Shown one piece after another: positions 52,475-61,369 of a stretch of DNA of 64,000 nucleotides. Below the pieces are notes generated by a model that was not told the origin of the DNA, did not search any database, and saw only the letters and a list, made by a program, of their open reading frames with translations. Location of the stretch: contig NZ_FMAC01000016.1 in NCBI RefSeq assembly GCF_900094555.1, positions 53,379-117,378 of the forward strand, read 5' to 3'. The stretch is from Martinezella hainanensis (lineage in GTDB: Bacteria > Pseudomonadota > Alphaproteobacteria > Rhizobiales > Rhizobiaceae). How positions within the stretch are numbered: the first letter of the stretch is position 1; each line of letters opens with the position of its first letter. The translations under genes and the position numbers were made by a program.

Positions 52475-52510
52475 GTTTAAGCTCCCGTTCTCTCTGGTGG
52501 TTGATTGATT

Positions 52511-53368
52511 TTATTGCTTCACCGCGCCAGCGGTCAGACCGCTGACGAGATACCGTTGCAGGAAGAAGATCACGACCAGAGCCGGCGCGATGCCGACGAA
52601 ACTTGCGGCCATGAGTTCATTCCAGACGACCTCCTGCCGGCCGAAATAGGCAAAAAGCCCAACCGGCAGCGGCATGTATTCCGTCTTCGAATTGAAGGTA
52701 AGAGCATAGATGAACTGCTGTGCGTAGGAACCGATGAACGTGGTGATGGCGACAACGGTGATGCCGGGCATAGCGATCGGCAGAATGACGCGGCGCAGCG
52801 TATAGAAATGGCTGGCACCATCAACAAAGGCCGCCTCGTCGAGCTCCTTCGGGATTCGCATCATATAGGTGCGCAGCAGCCAGATTCCGGAAGGAATGAG
52901 GAAAGCGACACCCGGTATGATCATGGCAAAATAGGTGTTCAGCACACCGAAGGAGCGCATGAGCCGGAACAGCGGGATCAGCAGCACGGCACCGGAGAAC
53001 ATGTTGACGGCAAGAAAGGCGCCGAGCAGCAGGCCGGAGCCCCTGAACTCGAAACGCGCGAAGGCATAGGCCGCCGGCACGACGAGGATCAGCACGATAA
53101 TGGTGCTCACGCCGGAAATCAGAAACGAGTTGAAAATATACCAGCCGAATCCGGGCACGCTGGTCCACATGGTGCGATAGGCCGCAAAGGAGCCGTTTTC
53201 CGGAATGAAACGGTAGGGCGACGAAAAGAGCTGGCTGAGCGGTTTCAGCGAAACCAGGAACCCTTCGACGAAGGGCGCCAGCACGAAAGTCAGAAACAGC
53301 AGGATCCCGGCATAGATGCCGATGAGCTCGTACCATTTATAGCGATGGATCATCGAAGGCTGGCTCAT
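52511..53368 (-). CDS. Carbohydrate ABC transporter permease, 285 aa
   Basis: Inner-membrane subunit with six helices (MalG type) and the EAA loop ELDEAAFVDGASHFYTLRRV that contacts the ATPase. It overlaps the upstream permease gene by four bases, so the two are translationally coupled. It is part of the CUT1 importer at 50027-54252. Confidence 0.95.
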   Translation of the reverse strand: MSQPSMIHRYKWYELIGIYAGILLFLTFVLAPFVEGFLVSLKPLSQLFSSPYRFIPENGSFAAYRTMWTSVPGFGWYIFNSFLISGVSTIIVLILVVPAAYAFARFEFRGSGLLLGAFLAVNMFSGAVLLIPLFRLMRSFGVLNTYFAMIIPGVAFLIPSGIWLLRTYMMRIPKELDEAAFVDGASHFYTLRRVILPIAMPGITVVAITTFIGSYAQQFIYALTFNSKTEYMPLPVGLFAYFGRQEVVWNELMAASFVGIAPALVVIFFLQRYLVSGLTAGAVKQ

Positions 53369-54252
53369 CGCTGCTTGGCTCCCGTGGAAAAGCGGCTGGT
53401 CAGGCGGAAATAGGCGAGGCAGAAGAGCGACAGGAAGATGCAGATCAACACCGCGCGCGCGGCACCCTCGCCGTATTTGTAGGACCCAATCGCCGTTCGA
53501 TAGGTGTCGATGATCATCGTCGTCGTTTCGCCGTTCGGGCCGCCGCGCGTCAAAATCCAGATGATGTCAAAGGAATTGAAGGTGGCGATCAGCGACAGCA
53601 TCGACATGGTGACCAGGGACGGCACCAGCAGCGGCAAGGTGATACGACGGAAGCGATAGAAACGGCCGGCGCCATCCGTCCATGCGGCCTCATAGAGATC
53701 ATGCGGGATCGCCTGCATGGCAGCCAGCATATAAAGCGTGACCATCGGCACGCCGATCCAGACGTCGGTCACGATCGTCGCCCAGAAGGCTGTGCTGCCA
53801 TAGGCAAGGAACGCCACCGGGCTGTCGACGATGCCGAAACGCTGCAGCAGGCCGGAAATCATGCCGAACTGGCCATTATACATCCAGCCCCACATGAAGA
53901 TGCCGATCGCCATGGGCACAACCCAGGGCGGCATTGTCAGCACGCGGAAGAGAGAGCGACCTGGCACGGCGGAATTCAGCAGCGCCGCGCCGAGCGTTCC
54001 GATGATCATCTTGATCGACACGGAGAAGAAGGTCCAGATGAAGGTCCGAATGATGACGCCTGCGAACGTGTCGTTGAAGATCTTCGCGTAGTTCTCGAAC
54101 CCCACCCAATTCGTCACCTTCTTCAACGACGCATCGGTGAAGGACAGGATTATGGTGTCAACGAGCGGATAAGCGACGATGACGGTGACGTAGAGCAGAG
54201 CCGGAAAAAGCAGGAGCCAGGCGAAGATGACCGTGCTGCGTTGAACACCCAT
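53365..54252 (-). CDS. Sugar ABC transporter permease, 295 aa
   Basis: MalF-type inner-membrane subunit with six or seven helices and the EAA loop DLYEAAWTDGAGRFYRFRRI. It lies 13 bases after the oxidoreductase gene and overlaps the next permease by four bases. It pairs with that protein to form the channel of the importer. Confidence 0.95.
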   Translation of the reverse strand: MGVQRSTVIFAWLLLFPALLYVTVIVAYPLVDTIILSFTDASLKKVTNWVGFENYAKIFNDTFAGVIIRTFIWTFFSVSIKMIIGTLGAALLNSAVPGRSLFRVLTMPPWVVPMAIGIFMWGWMYNGQFGMISGLLQRFGIVDSPVAFLAYGSTAFWATIVTDVWIGVPMVTLYMLAAMQAIPHDLYEAAWTDGAGRFYRFRRITLPLLVPSLVTMSMLSLIATFNSFDIIWILTRGGPNGETTTMIIDTYRTAIGSYKYGEGAARAVLICIFLSLFCLAYFRLTSRFSTGAKQR

Positions 54253-54265
54253 CTTGCGCCCCTCC

Positions 54266-55423
54266 CTAGGCGGCCCTTGAATGAAGCGCTTCGTCGAACT
54301 CGTCCCAGATCGGTCGGAGATCGACGACGGTCTTCTTCATGCGTGCCTCATCCATCGAGAGCGCGAGAATGCCGGCTTCCAACGCGTTCAGGGTCGAAAC
54401 CGGCAGATGCAGCCCCGACTTTACGTTTGCGATGATATCGGCGGCCATCTGCTCGTCGGCACCGTAGTGCTGGGAGAGCGTGGTGGCCGCGTAGGTATTT
54501 TCGATTACCTTCTTGCCGGTCAGCATCTCGTGCACATTGAAGTAGCCACGGATGAAATCACCCTCGGCCATACCGCGCGAGCCCATGATGGCAAAGCGGC
54601 GGAACTGGTCCGGCACATTCAGATTGGTGTGGAAGTTCATGCCGACGCCGTTGGCATATTCGACGATCGCCACCTGGTAATCAATGATGTCGCCATCGCT
54701 GTCGAAGACCTTGTCCGACCCCATCCAGCCGCTCGGCTTGCGATGGAAAAGCTCGAGATCGTTGATGCCTTCCCGTGCCGGATCGTTTTCCGGAATGAAG
54801 CTCTTGCGGCCGCCGAAGCTTGCAACCCGCTCCGGACGCGCGCCGACCACACCATTATAGAGGTCGAGATCATGGCAGCATTTTTCCAGCATGAAGCTGC
54901 CGGAATAATGTTCATAGCGGCGCCAGTCGCGCATGAAGAAGGCACCGTGATAGGGCGCAATGTGTTCGGCAGCCTCAATGGAAACGACGTGACCGAGCTT
55001 GCCTTCCGCCTGGGCCGTCAAAAGATCGCGGTACATCGGCGAATAACGCAGCACGAGGCCGACATTCAGGCGCTCATGGCCGAATTTCGCCATCAGGCGG
55101 GCAAGCTCGATACTGTCCTTGATTGTCGTAACGATCGGCTTTTCGCAGAAGATCTTGAGGCCGGCTTCGAGGCCGATGCGGATGTGATCGAGATGCATGT
55201 GGTTCGGCGAACCGATCATCAGCAGGTCGATCTTTTCGTTGGCGATCAGCTCTTGAGGTGTTGCGTAGGCTTTTCCGGCAGAGATGCCCTGCTCGATCAG
55301 ACCAGGCAGACCTGCAGGCTCCGGATCGACATATCCGGCAATCTCGAAGTTCTCGTCGATCGCCTTGAAGACATAGCCCAGATAGCCCAGGCGGAATCCC
55401 AGCCCAATGATTCCAACGCGCAT
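54266..55423 (-). CDS. Gfo/Idh/MocA family oxidoreductase, 385 aa
   Basis: Rossmann domain (GIIGLGFRLGYLG; FCEKPIVTTIKDS near residues 94-106) and a C-terminal domain with EKCCHDLDLYNG. It is the first gene of the ABC importer operon, so it most likely oxidises the imported sugar or its phosphate. It is longer than the member at 4365 and not closely related. Possible operator sequences lie 16-106 bases upstream. Confidence 0.93.
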   Translation of the reverse strand: MRVGIIGLGFRLGYLGYVFKAIDENFEIAGYVDPEPAGLPGLIEQGISAGKAYATPQELIANEKIDLLMIGSPNHMHLDHIRIGLEAGLKIFCEKPIVTTIKDSIELARLMAKFGHERLNVGLVLRYSPMYRDLLTAQAEGKLGHVVSIEAAEHIAPYHGAFFMRDWRRYEHYSGSFMLEKCCHDLDLYNGVVGARPERVASFGGRKSFIPENDPAREGINDLELFHRKPSGWMGSDKVFDSDGDIIDYQVAIVEYANGVGMNFHTNLNVPDQFRRFAIMGSRGMAEGDFIRGYFNVHEMLTGKKVIENTYAATTLSQHYGADEQMAADIIANVKSGLHLPVSTLNALEAGILALSMDEARMKKTVVDLRPIWDEFDEALHSRAA

Positions 55424-55438
55424 GCTTTTATGTTCCCA

Positions 55439-55529
55439 TTACGTAATTTATTTTCGTAACCTTGGGGCATATTTTCGCATTCGTCAACGACGTTCGCGCA
55501 TTTAACCAAAAACATGAAATTTATTTTCA
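55439..55529. promoter_or_regulatory. Candidate operators in front of the ABC importer operon
   Basis: Two copies of AATTTATTTTC (55445-55455 and 55518-55528), 73 bases apart. Each lies in a palindrome: TTACG-N11-CGTAA at 55439-55459, and TGAAATTTATTTTCA at 55515-55529. A near copy, AAATTATTTTC, lies at 46675-46685 upstream of the RpiR regulator gene. This is compatible with one regulator acting on both promoters. The link is inferred by eye. Confidence 0.4.
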
Positions 55530-55616
55530 GATCGCCAACAAAACTTACACGATGCGATCATGAGGCCACGCTCGTTTTGATTGCGCTGCCGCTTAATTCG
55601 GCAGAGTGCCTACGAC

Positions 55617-55949
55617 CTATCTATCCGAACCGTTATATTGCCAATATTGGTAGTTCGGCTTTCTGGTGCTGCTGGAAATGACGCCATTCTCGTCGCAAAC
55701 GTAACCGAGGCGCGGCAGGCCCCGGTAGAATGGACCTTCGTGAAAATAATCTGCGTACACCGTGGCAGTGCGACATTGAAACTTCTCGTCAGCCGCCATT
55801 TTCGGCGCGGTTACTCCCGGAAGGTCCTTGTAAGGATAGACGGGAGCGACATATGGCTTGGGTAGGAGCGGGTTATCGGCAAAGGCGGCCGCCGGCATCA
55901 AGACCGCGAGGGACAGGGCAGCAATGGCGATTTTCGACTTGATCCACAT
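55617..55949 (-). CDS. Small secreted protein of unknown function, 110 aa
   Basis: A signal peptide (about 1-24, ending AAAFA) precedes a mature part of about 86 residues with a proline/tyrosine-rich start (PLLPKPYVAPVYPYKDLPG), two cysteines (FQCRTATVY, LGYVCDENG) that could form a disulfide, and a polar Tyr/Asn-rich end. Periplasmic or exported. No family is recognised. Confidence 0.75.
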   Translation of the reverse strand: MWIKSKIAIAALSLAVLMPAAAFADNPLLPKPYVAPVYPYKDLPGVTAPKMAADEKFQCRTATVYADYFHEGPFYRGLPRLGYVCDENGVISSSTRKPNYQYWQYNGSDR

Positions 55950-56197
55950 GAACTGCTACGCTCCTTTGCAAATGCGAGCGCAACGATCACACGCCGCATG
56001 CTACAGATATAATGAGGCCGCAGTCATGCGCCAACGGGTTCCTCGATCAAAATCGCGCGTAAGCGATAGTTTCCGCATCGTCGATGGGCGCTATTCACGC
56101 TACGTTACACCAAAAAAAATGCTTTTATCTGCAAATACAACACAGGCGTGTAACAGCCGTTTGCGACAAGTCATAAGCATGATATATAGTATGGAAA

Positions 56198-57058
56198 TTG
56201 CCATCCTTGTTGCTGTCGGCGCGATTTCTGTTTGAAGGAGTAGCAGTCATTCTCGAACAGATTAATCGTATCCCTCCCCTTATTGACCCCGAGATTGCTG
56301 ACGATGCTGCTCAGCGGGTCTCTATCTATGTCATCAATCTCGATCGCTCGCGTGATCGCTGGGAGCGGCTGTGCAACCAGGCCGTAGAATACGATCTGCA
56401 TATCACGCGCATTCCTGCCGTCGATGGCCGCATCATCGCAGAGGCGGACCGCGTCGATTTTTACCCTCATTCGTTCATCTACCACAACGGCCGCAAGCTT
56501 CTGCCGGGAGAATACGGATGCTACCGCAGCCATCTGATCGCGCTTGAGCAATTCATCGCCAGCGGCGACAAGATGGCGATCATCATGGAAGACGACGTCG
56601 AGCTCAACGACAAGCTTATCCCGCGTGCAATCGCGGCGATGGAAAGCGTCCAGGGTCCGCGCCTCGTCAAACTCGTCAACCATCGCCTCGTCGGCTTCAA
56701 GCCAATCTGCGAAACCAGTGAAAACGATGTCGTCGGCCGCTGCATGCATGGTCCGCAAGGGTCGGCTGCCTGTTATATCGTCAACCGCAAGGCGGCCAAG
56801 AAGCTGCTGACGACGCTGAAGCCCATGCTTCTTCCCTATGACGTCGCGCTGGAACGCGGCTGGTCGACCGGCGTCGAGACATTCACGACATTTGAGAACC
56901 TGGTGGATTTCAGCCCGCATCGCGCCGACACTACGATCGGCAAGCGCGTGCACTACCGCGCCGTAAAGCGGCATCCCATGTTACGGCTGACTGCACATTG
57001 GTTCCGCACCTGCGATCAGCTGCGCCGCTGGCACTACGCAGTCAAGGCCAAGCAGTAG
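56198..57058 (+). CDS. GT25 (LPS biosynthesis) family glycosyltransferase
   Basis: Glycosyltransferase family 25 protein: N-terminal VYVINLDRS-like segment (IYVINLDRSRDRW), GEYGCYRSHL, the acidic IIMEDDVEL metal site and a C-terminal GTTI-like THIGKR region. Members add galactose or similar sugars to LPS or surface glycans. The start is uncertain: TTG at 56198 gives 286 residues but has no ribosome site. GAAGGAG lies eight bases before an ATT codon (56249), which would give VILEQ-type homologous sequence directly. It is the first of a surface polysaccharide group. Confidence 0.88.
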   Translation: MPSLLLSARFLFEGVAVILEQINRIPPLIDPEIADDAAQRVSIYVINLDRSRDRWERLCNQAVEYDLHITRIPAVDGRIIAEADRVDFYPHSFIYHNGRKLLPGEYGCYRSHLIALEQFIASGDKMAIIMEDDVELNDKLIPRAIAAMESVQGPRLVKLVNHRLVGFKPICETSENDVVGRCMHGPQGSAACYIVNRKAAKKLLTTLKPMLLPYDVALERGWSTGVETFTTFENLVDFSPHRADTTIGKRVHYRAVKRHPMLRLTAHWFRTCDQLRRWHYAVKAKQ

Positions 57059-57145
57059 CTGTCATCAAAGCTTGAAGAGCGGCCGCGCGCTGGCGGATAC
57101 GCGTCTAAAGCGCGTCGCGATCTTTCAGATTCGCTTTTCGCGCTT

Positions 57146-57250
57146 TGGAGCAATTCCAGGAAAGGTGCGTAGCGGTTTTCCGTCCGGAATTGCATGAAAA
57201 CAAGCAGATAGAGTGGTTCAGAGATTCCGTGAAAAGCTGAACCGCTCTGG
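57146..57250. repeat. Dispersed intergenic repeat, copy C
   Basis: Same element as 28108-28213 (inverted relative to it) and, more distantly, 798-880. It contains GAGCAATTCCAGGAAA, TTTTCCGTCCGGAATTGC and AAAGCTGAACCGCTCTGG, then GTTTTTATTTT, which gives it a terminator-like end. It lies between convergent genes. Confidence 0.8.
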
Positions 57251-57309
57251 GTTTTTATTTTGCGTATGTCGTCATCGCAAAACCGCTACACACTTTTGCG
57301 CGACACGCT

Positions 57310-59292
57310 TTAAAGCTGTGCGACGTTGTCGAGGTTCGGCTGATCGACCGTCAGGTCCGTCTCGCGCTCGCGATAGACCAGATCGACCACTTCGCTGCTC
57401 GGCGCATAGCCGGAAACGAGCTTTTGCAGCAGGGCTCTGGCCAAGGGTATGTCGTTTTCATCCAGTGCCGCCTCGAGCGCGGCAAGGCGCTTCGACAGCT
57501 CCGACCAGGGCAGGAAATCCTCCTTGGCCTGCATGATGCGCGGATGGTTGGTCGGCTGCGGATTGTCGCCGATCAACAGCTCTTCATAAAGCTTCTCGCC
57601 CGGTCGCAGGCCAGTGATTTCAAGCTCGATATCGCCATCCGGCTCGTCTTCGTCCCGCACGGTCAGACCGGAGAGCTCCACCATGCGCCGCGCGAGATCG
57701 GCAATACGCACCGGCTCGCCCATATCGAGCAGGAAGACATCGCCGCCGCCCGACATCGCGCCTGCCTGGATCACAAGCTGCGACGCCTCGGGAATGGTCA
57801 TGAAATAACGGGTGATCTCGGGATGCGTCAGCGTGATCGGTCCGCCGTCGCGGATCTGCTGGCGAAAAAGCGGCACGACCGAACCGGAGGAGCCGAGCAC
57901 GTTGCCGAAGCGGACCATGGCGAAATTGGTGCCGTCGGCACCGGGCTTGCGATCGGCGTCCATCGCCTGCAGCACCATTTCCGCCAGCCGCTTGCTTGCG
58001 CCCATGATGTTGGTCGGACGCACCGCCTTGTCGGTGCTGATGAGGACGAAATTTTCGACAACATGATCGCGCGCAGCTTCGGCCGCTATCTGCGTTCCGA
58101 GCACATTGTTGCGGATGCCTTCGACGGGATTGTATTCGACGAGCGGCACGTGCTTGTAGGCAGCGGCGTGATAGACGGTCTTCGGCCGCCAGGCCTGCAT
58201 GATCTGCCTGATCCGCTGACCGTCCCGGACGGAAGCCAGGAAAGGAATGATGCGCACATCGGCGTAACCGGCGGAGGCGGCAGATTTCTCCAGCTCGCCG
58301 TGAATGGCATAGAGGGCAAACTCGCTCTGTTCGATCAGCAGCAGGGAGGACGGACCGTTCTTCAGGATCTGACGGCAAAGCTCGCTACCGATCGAGCCGC
58401 CGGCACCGGTCACCATGACGACCTTGCCGCGAATGTTCTTCTCGATCAGGCTGCGATCCGGAGCGATCACGTTGCGGCCGAGCAAGTCTTCGATGTCAAG
58501 CTCGCGCAGATCCGAAACCGCGACGCGGCCCTGCGCCAGCGCCGTCAGATCGGGCATGGTGCGCACCGTGACGCGGGCCTTGCGCATATCTTCAAGGATT
58601 TCGTTACGCCGCTGCCGCGTGGCATTCGGCAGAGCGAGCAGCACGCCCTTGATCTCGCCCGAGACCACGAGCGCCGGCAGGTCGGCCGGATCGTAGATCG
58701 GCAAGCCGCCCATGATGCTGCCATGCAGGTTGCGATCATCGTCGAGATAGCCAACGACGTTGAGCTCGGCACTATTGGCGAGCGCCCCCGCAAGCTGTCG
58801 TCCGGAAGCGCCGGCCCCATAGACCAGAACCTTGGCGAGCTGATTGCGATTGAGGAGCCGCTGATAGGCATTGCCGAGCCAGTAGCGCGTCCACATGCGC
58901 GACAGGCCGATCGCGATCAGCAGCAGCAGGGGCTGCAGGATGCCGACCGTGCGCGGCACGCCCGGCACGCTGATCGCGGTGAAAACGGTCATGAAGGCGA
59001 GCGCATATATCGCCACGGCCTTGACGACCGTCACGAAAGCAGACAGGCCGGCATAGCGAAAAATCGCACGATAAAGGCCGAGAACGATGAAGATCGGTAT
59101 GGCGAGCAGAAGCGAGACGATTGCCGGCAGCCATTCCACGCCTTCGAGAATGACCCAGTCGTCGAGACGGAGACAATAGGCAAACCAGACCGTCAGCACG
59201 CACAGGCTGGCATCGACCAGCAGCGCAAGCGCACGCTTGGTCGAGCGCGGCAAAGCCAGAAACGGCAGAACGAGTTTATCCGCGGGCACCAT
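57310..59292 (-). CDS. FlaA1/WbpM/CapD-type membrane nucleotide-sugar 4,6-dehydratase, 660 aa
   Basis: An N-terminal membrane domain with four helices (about 20-135) is followed by a small CoA-binding-like domain (VLVYGAGASGRQL, about 155-250) and a C-terminal SDR domain with TGAGGSIGSE (295-304). The catalytic Tyr is replaced by Met in the M430-x3-K434 motif, as in WbpM-type long forms. These enzymes make UDP-4-keto-6-deoxy-hexosamines for bacillosamine, QuiNAc or FucNAc in LPS and exopolysaccharide. It is followed on the same strand, upstream, by the Wzz-like gene 206 bases away. Confidence 0.95.
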   Translation of the reverse strand: MVPADKLVLPFLALPRSTKRALALLVDASLCVLTVWFAYCLRLDDWVILEGVEWLPAIVSLLLAIPIFIVLGLYRAIFRYAGLSAFVTVVKAVAIYALAFMTVFTAISVPGVPRTVGILQPLLLLIAIGLSRMWTRYWLGNAYQRLLNRNQLAKVLVYGAGASGRQLAGALANSAELNVVGYLDDDRNLHGSIMGGLPIYDPADLPALVVSGEIKGVLLALPNATRQRRNEILEDMRKARVTVRTMPDLTALAQGRVAVSDLRELDIEDLLGRNVIAPDRSLIEKNIRGKVVMVTGAGGSIGSELCRQILKNGPSSLLLIEQSEFALYAIHGELEKSAASAGYADVRIIPFLASVRDGQRIRQIMQAWRPKTVYHAAAYKHVPLVEYNPVEGIRNNVLGTQIAAEAARDHVVENFVLISTDKAVRPTNIMGASKRLAEMVLQAMDADRKPGADGTNFAMVRFGNVLGSSGSVVPLFRQQIRDGGPITLTHPEITRYFMTIPEASQLVIQAGAMSGGGDVFLLDMGEPVRIADLARRMVELSGLTVRDEDEPDGDIELEITGLRPGEKLYEELLIGDNPQPTNHPRIMQAKEDFLPWSELSKRLAALEAALDENDIPLARALLQKLVSGYAPSSEVVDLVYRERETDLTVDQPNLDNVAQL

Positions 59293-59498
59293 AGGTCAGC
59301 TTTCCCCGGCGCCAGTCATCGGAGCAACGCACCGCTTTTCTCGCATAGATTGTCTCACAAAGTACCGCACAACGCCTAATGACCGTATCCCGCTTCATTA
59401 GCAAGATCCAATCATTCCCAGCGCCGATCTACATTTAGAACAGTCGGCGCACAATTGCACCATCGATGCTGAAAAAGCCCGCAGCACAAAAAAACCGG

Positions 59499-61175
59499 TC
59501 ACTTGCCGAAATAGCCACGGATGACGGGATGGCGAAACAGGCCGAGGAGAATGGCAAAGGCCATGCCGAGACCGGCGCCGAATATTGCACCGGCGATCAG
59601 ACCGGCGATCATCATCACCTTACGGCTCGGCCCATCCGCCTTCAGCGGCGGTTCCGCTTCGGAGATCACGCGGATATTGCTCTGCGAGAGGTCCTGGGCG
59701 TCGCTCGCCTGACCGGACCGTTTCAACAGCGATTCATAGAGGTCACGGGCGGCGGTTGCCTTGCGTTGCAGCTCGTTCAAACCGACGAGCTTGCCAGACG
59801 TGTTGACCTGCGAGGCCTTCTGCACCGCCAGTTCCTTGGCGATATCCTGCTCGGCCTTCTGTGCTTGCTCGTAATCGGCGCGGGCCGAGGTCATCTGCCG
59901 CTGCAACTCCGCGCGGATTTCGGCGGCGAGGCTATCCAGCGAAGATTTCGCGGCAAGCAGACGCGGATGGCGCGCGCCGAGCTGGCTTTGAAGGCTGCCC
60001 ACATTGGCCGCCATCGTCGCATATTGCTGCCGCAGGCTGCTCAAAGCCGTCGATGTCGCCCCTGCGGACGGATTGTTGGAGACCACATCTTCAAAGCTGA
60101 GCTTGCCGGCGGCGTCCGCGCGGGCTCTTGCCTCGATCGTCTTCTGCTGGGCTGTCACCAGGAGGTCGTTCAGAGCGGTCAGGCGCTTATCGGAGATCAG
60201 ATTGCCCTCGACCGCCACCATGTCGTTGTCGGCACGATAGGTTTCGACGGCCTTTTCCGCTGACAGTACCTGCTGTCGCAAATCCTCCAGGCGGGAATCG
60301 AGCGCCGTATTGCTGCTTTTATAAGTGCTCGCCGCCGCCTTGCTCTCTTCCTCCAGAAAAGAAGTCACAAGCTGGTTGGCGATCCCGGCCGATTTCTGCG
60401 GATCCCCCGTCGTCACCTTCGCAGTCACGACATAGGTGCTGGACTCACGGGCAATCAGCACGGCTTTCGCCAAGGCAGCGGTGGCCACATATTTTGCTGC
60501 CTCGCCGGTGGCGCCGCCATTGAATTTCGGGTCCTGATCGAGTTTCAGCGCATCGACGACGCGCCCCAAAACCTTGCCGGAAGACAGGATCTGCGTCTGG
60601 CTGTCGATCATCGTCGTGATCAATTCCGGCGCCGTCGGAGCCTGCTGGGCGGAATCGGAGCCTCCGACCGGGCGGGGGTCGAAGTAGAGGCTGGTCTCAG
60701 CGGTGAATTTCTGCGGTATCAGCGGAATGACCGCGCCACCCAGAGCGGCGCCAGCGCCCGCCAGAGCAAGGACGACAAATTTCCGCGCCCAGATCGAAGC
60801 AATGGCCGATCGAAGATCGAGCAGGGGCAACTTTGCCGCTGGTATCGATGTCACGGGGGCAGCGGCAGATACCGGAGCAACCGCAATCTGCTCGACGGTC
60901 GGTGTCGTCGCAGCGACAACCGGCTCGGCAATGGGGCGCGGGGCTACCGGCTCCTCAACATCCGATCGCTTCGGCGGGCTTTGCGGGACGGAGGCATCCG
61001 CGGTGGGCGCCTCGGGCTCTTCGGAATGTGCTATGGGCTCGGCAGCGGCGACGAAATCCCGAGGACGCAAGACAGGACTGCGCAGGCGCATACCGTCGCG
61101 CCGTATGTCAGACGGCTCGGTATCGCGCCAACCCGCAAGTCGGTCCGATCTCTTGCTTCGTTCCATTGAGCTCAT
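59499..61175 (-). CDS. Wzz/GumC-type polysaccharide chain-length determinant without kinase domain, 558 aa
   Basis: A long Pro/Ala/Val-rich cytoplasmic N-terminus (about 1-122) is followed by membrane helix 1 (about 133-153), a periplasmic Wzz domain with TAETSLYFDPRPVG and long coiled coils (about 290-470), and membrane helix 2 (about 520-545). The sequence ends shortly after the second helix, so the usual BY-kinase domain is absent. It should control chain length and export of a Wzy-made polysaccharide. Two start codons (M1 and M4) are close together. Confidence 0.92.
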   Translation of the reverse strand: MSSMERSKRSDRLAGWRDTEPSDIRRDGMRLRSPVLRPRDFVAAAEPIAHSEEPEAPTADASVPQSPPKRSDVEEPVAPRPIAEPVVAATTPTVEQIAVAPVSAAAPVTSIPAAKLPLLDLRSAIASIWARKFVVLALAGAGAALGGAVIPLIPQKFTAETSLYFDPRPVGGSDSAQQAPTAPELITTMIDSQTQILSSGKVLGRVVDALKLDQDPKFNGGATGEAAKYVATAALAKAVLIARESSTYVVTAKVTTGDPQKSAGIANQLVTSFLEEESKAAASTYKSSNTALDSRLEDLRQQVLSAEKAVETYRADNDMVAVEGNLISDKRLTALNDLLVTAQQKTIEARARADAAGKLSFEDVVSNNPSAGATSTALSSLRQQYATMAANVGSLQSQLGARHPRLLAAKSSLDSLAAEIRAELQRQMTSARADYEQAQKAEQDIAKELAVQKASQVNTSGKLVGLNELQRKATAARDLYESLLKRSGQASDAQDLSQSNIRVISEAEPPLKADGPSRKVMMIAGLIAGAIFGAGLGMAFAILLGLFRHPVIRGYFGK

Positions 61176-61369
61176 GGCAAACTTTCAGTGCTCCGCAGGC
61201 GGATTCCACACAGCAGATATCCAAAGTTTAGAAACGTTTGGCTAACGGAACATTAAGGACGCTCTCAGGAAATCGCGTGGCGGGCACGGGCGCGATGCAT
61301 CCCTTCATCATTGTTCAACACCATCATCCCTATGAAAAGCCACACCCGCACGGAAGACAGGGCCATGCA

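Noticed and set aside
50003..52480. Plus-strand open frame of about 825 codons across the ABC operon
   Set aside because: Antisense to the ATPase and binding-protein genes, which have clear motifs; the frame spans a gene boundary and a repeat and has no domain.
57424..59379. Plus-strand open frame of about 650 codons
   Set aside because: Antisense to the FlaA1/WbpM-type gene, with low-complexity composition typical of a shadow frame.
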